DNA of 8,585 nucleotides, from contig JBBRPS010000447.1 of the NCBI GenBank assembly GCA_038227745.1, positions 1 to 8,585 on the forward strand. The letters are read 5' to 3'. Positions 1 to 4,602 of the stretch are shown here, piece by piece. Both the position numbers and the translations under genes were made by a program. Each line of letters starts with the position of its first letter. Positions within the stretch are counted from its first letter, which is position 1. This DNA is from DASPXY01 sp038227745. Lineage in GTDB: Bacteria; Planctomycetota; Planctomycetia; Gemmatales; Gemmataceae. Under the pieces are notes generated by a model. It saw only the letters and a program-made list of their open reading frames with translations, was not told the DNA's origin and did no database searches.

Positions 1-878
<878 letters not shown>

Positions 879-959
879 CGGCGCTCTTTGGGGGGCCTGG
901 ACGACCTGCGGGGGGCAACTTCATTATCCCAGGCGTCGGCGGGGGCGCGTCGCCGAAGC

Positions 960-1346
960 CTACGACTTGAGTCCCAGTTCTTCGAGGGACTGGGCGCAGA
1001 TCGAGGCGTGAAGGATGTCGTCGAGCTTCTCCGCCGGGAGGGAGGCGAGTTGCCCTTTCACCTCCGGACTCAGCGGGCCGAAGAGCCTCCCCAGGAGCAA
1101 CTCCAAACTTTCGCGCAGCGCCTCCTGGCGGCCCTCCTGGCGGCCCTGCTCACGGAACTTTTCAAACAGGGTCATGGACATGGCTCTGACTCCCGGGTCC
1201 GGGTCACTCAACACCGCGGTCTCATAAGCCTGCCGCTGTTCCTCGTCCAGAGGCAGGTAGGCGTCCACACACTCGCACAGCAGGTAGCGGCGGTAGGCGT
1301 TCTCCGGGACCGAAAAGACCGAAAAGAGACCGAAAAGAGACCGCAT
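960..1346 (-). pseudogene. C-terminal fragment of a DUF4351/Rpn-type (PD-(D/E)XK-associated) protein
   Basis: The 128-residue frame resembles only the C-terminal part of the large Rpn/DUF4351 family, whose full-length members are roughly 250-300 aa with an N-terminal nuclease-like domain. Recognisable pieces are a YLLCECVDAYLPLDEEQ segment (21-37), a charged linker with EQGRQEGRQEALRE (66-79) and a terminal helical module (LFGPLSPEVKGQLASLP...LEELGL, 88-126). No nuclease domain precedes it. The first 13 residues come from a short tandem repeat (RSLFGLFSVFSV), and no Shine-Dalgarno precedes the ATG, so the start is probably not native. The fragment sits directly after the degenerate attC-like element, 81 bp before the helicase start. 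I read it as a decayed gene fragment at the edge of the cassette array. A short expressed protein is possible but less likely. Confidence 0.6.
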
Positions 1347-1738
1347 CTATTATTTGCTTCTAAGCTGCCGGGGCCGCCGGCAACGACTAAATACCGCGCG
1401 AAACCGAAACGGCGGCCGCGGTCAGCTTCAGCGTTTGGTTCGGCGGCCCGTGTTGGTGTCAGCATCCTCGACCTGGCGGGGTCGCGGGGCCGGTGCGCCG
1501 CGCAGCGCAGCAATCCTTCCGTACTCAGGTCTTCAGCGATGTCCGGCCAATGGATGCCGTAGCCGCCGCCAGCCACGCGCCAGTTCTTCCGCTCTGCCGT
1601 AGAGGCGTTGAGCAACCGCGGATACCACGCGAGCGGAACGATGATGGTCCGCCCGTCCCGAAGAGACACGCTCAAGGTATCTTTCGTGAATTTCACGCCA
1701 GTGACCCGCTCGTCAGCCGTTAGCGCCAAGATGCCCAT
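1208..1738 (-). CDS. DUF2442-family protein with read-through C-terminus
   Basis: Residues 1-78 match DUF2442 clearly: a short beta-rich N-terminus (VTGVKFTKDTLSVSL-DGR), the signature VPLAWYPRLLNAS, NWRVAGGGYGIHWPDIAEDLS and EGLL. Family members are usually 80-100 aa and are often found beside DUF4160 genes, a pairing considered toxin-antitoxin-like; no activity can be read from sequence. The ATG at 1738 is supported by GGAGG six bases upstream and overlaps the end of the DUF4160 gene by 26 bp, implying translational coupling. After residue 78 the frame does not stop. It runs through the attC-like element and 139 bp into the DUF4351 fragment in another frame, ending at 1208 (176 aa). The extra 98 residues look like translated non-coding DNA. 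A TGA in another frame just before the attC core (about 1458) may be the ancestral stop, lost by a small indel. Confidence 0.85.
   Translation of the reverse strand: MGILALTADERVTGVKFTKDTLSVSLRDGRTIIVPLAWYPRLLNASTAERKNWRVAGGGYGIHWPDIAEDLSTEGLLRCAAHRPRDPARSRMLTPTRAAEPNAEADRGRRFGFARYLVVAGGPGSLEANNRCGLFSVSFRSFRSRRTPTAATCCASVWTPTCLWTRNSGRLMRPRC
1308..1343 (+). repeat. Short tandem repeat, unit GACCGAAAAGA
   Basis: Consecutive units GACCGAAAA (1308-1316), GACCGAAAAGA (1317-1327), GACCGAAAAGA (1328-1338) and a partial GACCG (1339-1343) lie head to tail. They mark the junction between the degenerate attC-like element and the DUF4351 fragment and supply the artificial N-terminus of that fragment. 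Confidence 0.9.
1349..1444 (-). repeat. attC-like element A (degenerate: one core site lost)
   Basis: Read on the minus strand it begins with the core GCCGAAC (1444-1438), then arms AAGCTGACCGCGGCCGCC and GGCGGCCCCGGCAGCTT that pair imperfectly with an unpaired A, as in integron attC hairpins. It aligns over most of its length with element B (2047-2144): shared GCCGAACCA, CGCTG, GGCCGCC, GTTTCG and GCGGC blocks at matching positions. The second core site, where B has GTTCGGG, is AAATAAT here (1355-1349). It is therefore probably the last, decayed attC of the array. Confidence 0.6.
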
Positions 1739-1955
1739 GCCAGGCCTCCATGAATGCCGCTTGATGTTGGGTGACCAGTTTCTGAAGCCGCCGCAACTCC
1801 TTGGGCGAGAAGCCGAAGTCCCGTGCGAGGCCAACCGGCTGCAACCAGAACTTGGCCGACAAATCGTCCCGATCAACATGGACAGGCGACGGCTCATTGG
1901 GTTCATGGCTGTAGAAGTAGAAGCGGTACGGGCCGCTTCGCAAAACGGTCGGCAT
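1713..1955 (-). CDS. DUF4160-family small protein
   Basis: This 80-aa protein is full length for DUF4160. Hallmarks are MPTVLRSGPYRFYFYSHEPNEP at the start, a VHVDRD segment, AKFWLQPVGLAR, and a C-terminal helix (GFSPKELRRLQKLVTQHQAAFMEAWHG). Where many relatives read PPHVHV this protein reads PSPVHV, so one histidine of the conserved pair is absent. The ATG at 1955 has a GAGGG-type ribosome-binding site upstream. The gene overlaps the following DUF2442 gene by 26 bp, so the two are surely co-expressed. The pair lies between two attC-like elements and so has the form of an integron cassette. Genes of this kind are widely suspected to be toxin-antitoxin-like; which partner would be toxic is not known to me. 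Confidence 0.9.
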   Translation of the reverse strand: MPTVLRSGPYRFYFYSHEPNEPSPVHVDRDDLSAKFWLQPVGLARDFGFSPKELRRLQKLVTQHQAAFMEAWHGHLGANG

Positions 1956-2046
1956 GAGCTATCCATCCCTCGGCGTAAGGGGCTTGTACGCCCAGAGGCC
2001 GGCGGAGAAAAGGGACATTCATCTTATTCAGACGTCAAGTGGCGCA

Positions 2047-2144
2047 CCCGAACGCACAAGCTCACCCGCGGCGGCCGCTGCAAGAGCTGGATGGCGCACG
2101 AAACCAGTATGGCGGCCCCGGTTAGGTGCAGCGCCTGGTTCGGC
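2047..2144 (-). repeat. attC-like element B (complete)
   Basis: A 98-bp imperfect palindrome on the minus strand, just after the stop of the 75-aa gene. It starts with GCCGAAC (2144-2138) and ends with GTTCGGG (2053-2047), which fit integron inverse-core and core sites with one or two deviations from RYYYAAC/GTTRRRY. The end, GCGGGTGAGCTTGTGCGTTCGGG in consecutive pieces, follows the known conserved attC 3' consensus at about 18 of 23 positions as I recall it. The inner arms (CTGCACC-TAACCGGGGCCGCC against the reverse complement of GCGGCCGCCGCGGGTGAGC) pair imperfectly. It is homologous to element A. Confidence 0.68.
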
Positions 2145-2157
2145 GGTAGAACCAGGC
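2133..2157. repeat. 9-bp inverted repeat spanning the attC core
   Basis: GCCTGGTTC (2133-2141) and GAACCAGGC (2149-2157) are perfect inverted repeats around a 7-nt loop. They lie 8 nt beyond the stop codon of the 75-aa gene on the minus strand, and one arm includes most of the attC inverse core. It could act as a terminator-like or mRNA-stabilising hairpin for the upstream gene pair; there is no U tract. Confidence 0.7.
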
Positions 2158-2165
2158 TGAGAGAA

Positions 2166-2393
2166 TCAAGCCGCCCCAACCGCAGCGTAAAGCTTACCGT
2201 GCTGTTTCAACCAGTTCACCTCGTCGCGCTCGGCGCGTTCCTTGACTTCGCGAAGGAACTTCACCGTTTCCGCTTCGTAGCACGGCTCACTCGGGTCATC
2301 GGCGGGAATGACCATCTCGACCTCCACGGCGACAACATACCTTTCGGTTTGAATCAGCCGTGTCCTCTTGATTCGTTCACCGGCAATTCGCAT
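2166..2393 (-). CDS. Uncharacterised 75-aa partner of the DUF4258 gene
   Basis: I do not recognise a named family. The protein starts MRIAGERIKRTRLIQTERYVV, has a beta-strand-rich first half (YVVAVEVEMVIPADD), then an acidic/basic helix (AETVKFLREVKERAERDEVNWLKQHG) and a short C-terminus. The ATG at 2393 is two bases after the TAG of the DUF4258 gene (TAGCCATG) and has AGGGG six bases upstream, so I prefer it over the longer frame opening at 2462. Size, charge pattern and tight coupling to a RelE-like gene suggest an antitoxin-like or accessory role, by inference. It is followed directly by the complete attC-like element B, so gene pair plus attC together look like one cassette. Confidence 0.75.
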   Translation of the reverse strand: MRIAGERIKRTRLIQTERYVVAVEVEMVIPADDPSEPCYEAETVKFLREVKERAERDEVNWLKQHGKLYAAVGAA

Positions 2394-2395
2394 GG

Positions 2396-2683
2396 CTAGC
2401 CCCTGTCGAAGAAATGGACCGTTACCAACTTGACCACGCCGCTCTGACGTAAGAGAGACCAAACCGCTTTGAACTCCGTGCCATCGGGAAGGCTCTCGCG
2501 CACTTCCACCGTCGGATTGGGTTTTGCCCTGGGTTTCTCGGCGATCAGTTCACCGTCCTCCAACGCCGCGACCGCTTGCCACTCCATGATACCACGTTCC
2601 TCAAGTCGTTCGGAAGCGTGTAATCCAACGACGTACTTGTCCTCGGCGACGAGTTGGCGGATGGTGTCGAAGAACTTTCCCAT
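2396..2683 (-). CDS. DUF4258-family (RelE-like) protein
   Basis: The 95-residue product starting at the ATG at 2683 matches DUF4258. It has an N-terminal helix (MGKFFDTIRQLVAED), the signature HASERLEERGI (residues about 19-29) with the conserved His, Arg and Glu-Arg, a central ALEDGELIAEKPR segment and a strand-rich end (LVTVHFFD). DUF4258 proteins are grouped with RelE/BECR-fold toxins or related RNases; catalytic activity of this one is not demonstrable from sequence. An AGGTG ribosome-binding site precedes 2683, and the frame upstream to 2776 does not look like family sequence, so the shorter start is chosen. The next gene begins two bases after the stop, giving a bicistronic unit. The pair resembles the toxin-antitoxin cargo common in chromosomal integrons. 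Confidence 0.85.
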   Translation of the reverse strand: MGKFFDTIRQLVAEDKYVVGLHASERLEERGIMEWQAVAALEDGELIAEKPRAKPNPTVEVRESLPDGTEFKAVWSLLRQSGVVKLVTVHFFDRG

Positions 2684-3013
2684 CAACGAGCACCTCAGAG
2701 TTCCACTCAGGTCCGCGTGACAACCGAAAAGATGACCGACTCGGCCCGCCAGAACTCCAGAACTCCAGCCAGTCACTCCTCGGGTCCTGCGACAGCCGAG
2801 CCGAGGGACACACCCTCTGCTACTTCCACGGTTTGCTCACCTCCTTGCAATTTCCGGTCCAGCGCCTCCGGGAGTTGCACCTCCTCCCCGCCCAGAGTGT
2901 TAACCTGGTCCTCGCGGGGATAAGAAGGCGCAGCTCGATTGACAGTGGACTGTCAATCGAGCTGCGTTCCCTTTTCGGCTCCCCTTCCTCAGGCTTTGCC
3001 TGGCGCAAGGGCA
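2684..3013. other. 330-bp intergenic stretch without a confident gene
   Basis: It lies between the 81-aa gene and the DUF4258 gene. It holds a perfect 17-bp hairpin (2929-2966), a small tandem duplication of CCAGAACT (about 2750-2768), and on the minus strand a near-ideal Shine-Dalgarno AAGGAGGTGA before a GTG at 2829 that opens only an 18-codon frame (EVAEGVSLGSAVAGPEE after the start). The same frame is open upstream to a stop inside the hairpin, so it may be the tail of a decayed gene. No attC-like element was found here. Confidence 0.5.
2929..2966. terminator. Perfect 17-bp hairpin, possible terminator
   Basis: CGCAGCTCGATTGACAG (2929-2945), loop TGGA, then CTGTCAATCGAGCTGCG (2950-2966) is a perfect inverted repeat. 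It sits about 50 nt downstream of the 81-aa gene stop on the minus strand, where a terminator of that operon would be expected. The following minus-strand sequence is CCTTCTTATCC, only mildly U-rich. A protein-binding palindrome or mobile-element end is an alternative. Confidence 0.45.
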
Positions 3014-3259
3014 CTAATTACTCGGATAGCGCTTATTATATTGCTCAATAAGCTCACTTAATGGGAGCCCTGGATTGCCGTCCTCAAACAGGGTTGCTTC
3101 GCCGGTTTGTCGGACCCAGATATTCCTGGTCCATACTTGCCCAATGTCCATGATCCATTGCGGAGCCCTTCGGGCTCCACCGTAATTGGTGCCAGGAAGT
3201 AGGTGATCGATTAGTTCTTCGATTGTTCCAACGAAAACTTCTCTTTCCCTCGTTTTCAC
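3014..3259 (-). CDS. Unknown 81-aa soluble protein coupled to the membrane protein
   Basis: No family recognised. The protein begins MKTREREVFVGTIEELIDHLLPGTN, has an aromatic/Trp-rich middle (PQWIMDIGQVWTRNIWVRQ) and ends with an amphipathic helix (LPLSELIEQYNKRYPS). No signal peptide or membrane segment is visible, so it should be cytosolic. Translation starts at a GTG (3259-3257) that overlaps the TGA of the preceding membrane gene as GTGA, a four-base overlap typical of translational coupling. The two therefore very probably work together, for example as membrane effector and soluble regulator, or as toxin and immunity protein; this is inference. The DNA is visibly AT-richer than the flanking genes, consistent with acquisition from elsewhere. 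Confidence 0.75.
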   Translation of the reverse strand: MKTREREVFVGTIEELIDHLLPGTNYGGARRAPQWIMDIGQVWTRNIWVRQTGEATLFEDGNPGLPLSELIEQYNKRYPSN

Positions 3260-3777
3260 AAAGCCGAGAAAAAATGGATAACTGTATACACAATAACTGT
3301 TCGGTAGAAAAACATGAACGCCTTTGATAAATCACTGACCGGCGTGATAGTGGTGAGCCCACCCCAAATCAGATTCGGGGTATCGTAATAAGCTGTATTG
3401 AAGAGGGTATCAAATACAAATAGAATCCACTGAGTCATAGTCCCATCGACTCCGTCGAAACCCCGATTCAAGAACGACTGGGGGCAACTGGCGACATACC
3501 CTAATGGCCAAACCATGATCCAAAGTGCCATAACTAAGTGGGCGTTTAGCGTGCGAACATTGTATTGGTCTTTTTTCGGAACCAACAGTTGCCAGCCAGC
3601 ATCCGCACCAAAGACCAATCCAAATGCCAAATATGCCACGATTAAGCTAACAAGCTGTCCTGCCATCGCCGCTACCCCAAAGAAGACCAACAAAGGAACG
3701 GCTATTGCCGCCGAAGCGGCAAGGTTTACGGATAACAAGAAAACACCGCATTTAAAGATCCACGATAGCCCAATCAT
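3256..3777 (-). CDS. Unknown multi-pass membrane protein, 173 aa
   Basis: No family recognised. Hydrophobic stretches suggest four or five membrane segments: about residues 3-27, 29-58 (one or two passes rich in Ala, Val, Leu), 79-97, a weaker 114-130, and 151-172 near the C-terminus. A basic loop (PKKDQYNVR, 67-75) separates the first and second halves. It contains few charged residues and no enzymatic motif I can name. It is followed by the 81-aa gene with a GTGA overlap. The ATG at 3777 has no clear ribosome-binding site but overlaps, as ATGA, the stop of a 26-codon frame (3854-3774). Moreover the in-frame sequence upstream of the ATG reads like a natural cytosolic N-terminus (NKGSGTISEPKKSVIDKVS), so the true start may lie upstream behind a one-base deletion. 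Base composition is much lower in GC than the neighbours. Confidence 0.75.
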   Translation of the reverse strand: MIGLSWIFKCGVFLLSVNLAASAAIAVPLLVFFGVAAMAGQLVSLIVAYLAFGLVFGADAGWQLLVPKKDQYNVRTLNAHLVMALWIMVWPLGYVASCPQSFLNRGFDGVDGTMTQWILFVFDTLFNTAYYDTPNLIWGGLTTITPVSDLSKAFMFFYRTVIVYTVIHFFSAL

Positions 3778-3854
3778 GATGCAAATACTAACTTTGTCAA
3801 TGACAGACTTTTTTGGCTCACTGATTGTGCCGCTTCCCTTGTTGCGAGTTTCAT
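3774..3854 (-). other. 26-codon upstream frame, possible leader or broken N-terminus
   Basis: ATG at 3854, stop TGA at 3776-3774 overlapping the ATG of the membrane gene. It encodes MKLATREAAQSVSQKSLSLT and six more residues. It may be a coupling leader peptide. Equally, adding one A to the AAA run right after this ATG (plus-strand TTT 3849-3851) would join ATG to the membrane-protein frame, giving a product starting MKTRNKGSG. I cannot choose between these. Confidence 0.35.
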
Positions 3855-4110
3855 CCTAAGAAGAAGACTATCTCCTCGGATTATTTCCCAGCTCCAGATG
3901 CCTTGCGTTCTTTGCACGGCTAACCACGGGTTTTCCACGGGATGCTCCGTCCTTCACCGATTCGTTGGCGACCTACCAAACCGCATGCACAGATACTTCA
4001 AGAACTCCAAGTGTTTTCAGGCATCGTCTCGCCGGGCCTTAAACAGAATCTCGGGCGCGATGGGACGGAGTAGAGTGATGAAGCGCTGAGCCATGATCTA
4101 CGCCTCTGCC
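3855..4110. other. Non-coding stretch between attI-like site and membrane gene
   Basis: No convincing gene is seen on either strand. On the minus strand a 25-codon frame (4094-4017, MAQRFITLLRPIAPEILFKA and five more residues) starts a short way after the candidate attI core, the place where a first cassette gene would begin, but it ends early and has no recognisable family. The rest lacks an attC-like element. It may be the debris of a first cassette. Confidence 0.4.
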
Positions 4111-4173
4111 GCCGAACTTGGATTCGTTGACCTACAGATCAACCAACACCATAACACGCCGTCAACCAACACC
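4111..4173 (-). other. Candidate attI-like recombination site
   Basis: On the minus strand two direct 12-bp repeats GGTGTTGGTTGA (4173-4162 and 4150-4139), separated by 11 bp, are followed by GGTCAAC (4132-4126), an inverse-core-like heptamer, and by the core GTTCGGC (4117-4111), preceded by AA. The layout, two direct repeats and then an inverse core and core ending in AAGTTNGGC, parallels the attI1 arrangement. The core heptamer is identical to the reverse complement of the inverse core of both attC-like elements. It lies between the integrase fragment and the gene pairs, where an attI should be. Based on layout only. Confidence 0.4.
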
Positions 4174-4443
4174 GCTACCCCATCCCGTCGCTCCGCCAGA
4201 ACCTCGCCACCACCAATCCCTTGCAGCCTCGCCTCCTGATTCGTTCCCGGTGTTATCGTACTTCCAGGTCAAATAACACCGCCCGCACTCCCTCACCCCC
4301 GGTCCAGGGGGCTGGTCACCCCGCGCCCACTCCTCTTTCCTCCGGCTGTTGTGCCGCGCCCGCAGCGCGTCCCGCAGCCGGTCCAGCAACTTCGGGGGCT
4401 TCGGCGTCGGTGCTGCCGGGGTCGGCAGGGAGGGTTCCCTCAT
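4162..4443 (-). pseudogene. Truncated integron-type tyrosine recombinase (N-terminal stub)
   Basis: The 93-codon frame starts with a Pro-rich leader and then PPKLLDRLRDALRARHNSRRKEE (residues about 17-38), which closely follows the SAM-like N-terminal domain of integron integrases (family pattern PKLLD-VR-ALR-RHYS-RTEEAYV-W). Similarity ends at codon 38 (about 4330). The rest is low-complexity Gly/Trp-rich sequence unrelated to the family. The catalytic Arg, His-x-x-Arg, Tyr and the integron-specific insertion are all absent; full-length relatives exceed 300 aa. An AGGAGG eight bases before the ATG at 4443 is intact, so the expression signals look native and the body was lost by deletion. Another tyrosine recombinase of the Xer type is possible, but the nearby attI/attC-like sites favour an integrase. 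It is on the same strand as the gene pairs. Confidence 0.6.
4249..4280. repeat. 8-bp inverted repeat downstream of the integrase fragment
   Basis: GGTGTTAT (4249-4256) and ATAACACC (4273-4280) form a perfect inverted repeat with a 16-nt loop, in sequence that replaces the missing body of the integrase. The heptamer GTGTTAT recurs on the minus strand at 4158-4152, between the two attI-like direct repeats. Confidence 0.6.
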
Positions 4444-4520
4444 GGGCTGGTCCTCCTGCCTGGCTGTATTTCAGCCGCCGAGGCCCTCGCTGTCAAACGA
4501 AATCCGGGCGATCCCCGGTC

Positions 4521-4576
4521 GCCGACGGCTCGATGGCCGGCTGCGACAGCTGGGCGGCAGCCTGTCAGCCGTCGGC
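4521..4576. repeat. Nested inverted repeat between the surface protein and integrase genes
   Basis: GCCGACGGCT (4521-4530) and AGCCGTCGGC (4567-4576) are perfect 10-bp inverted repeats. Between them GACAG...CTGTC with flanking CTG/CAG forms an inner stem. A further small hairpin on the minus strand, GGGAGT-TGCTGC-ACTCCC, lies right after the surface-protein stop. Together they could end transcription of the surface-protein gene, although no U tract follows. Confidence 0.55.
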
Positions 4577-4602
4577 AGCGGGAGTGCAGCAACTCCCGAT
4601 CT

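Noticed and set aside
1739..1966. N-terminal extension of the DUF2442 frame up to 1966
   Set aside because: This part overlaps the DUF4160 gene in another frame, shows no family similarity, and a good ribosome-binding site supports the start at 1738.
1349..2144. CRISPR array
   Set aside because: Only two long, imperfect, gene-separated repeats are present, with no regular spacers.
2820..3014. 64-codon minus-strand frame across the 17-bp palindrome
   Set aside because: The hairpin would be translated as SSIDSPLSIELR; composition is Arg-rich and non-protein-like, and it conflicts with the hairpin as a transcript end.
2799..3016. A third attC-like element after the 81-aa gene
   Set aside because: I searched for GCCGAAC/GTTCGG or GTTAGG cores with the A/B-type arms and found none; the perfect hairpin at 2929-2966 has no mismatches or cores and does not resemble elements A and B.
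3898..4089. 63-codon plus-strand frame
   Set aside because: No ribosome-binding site, no recognisable motif, opposite direction to all genes, and typical of chance frames.
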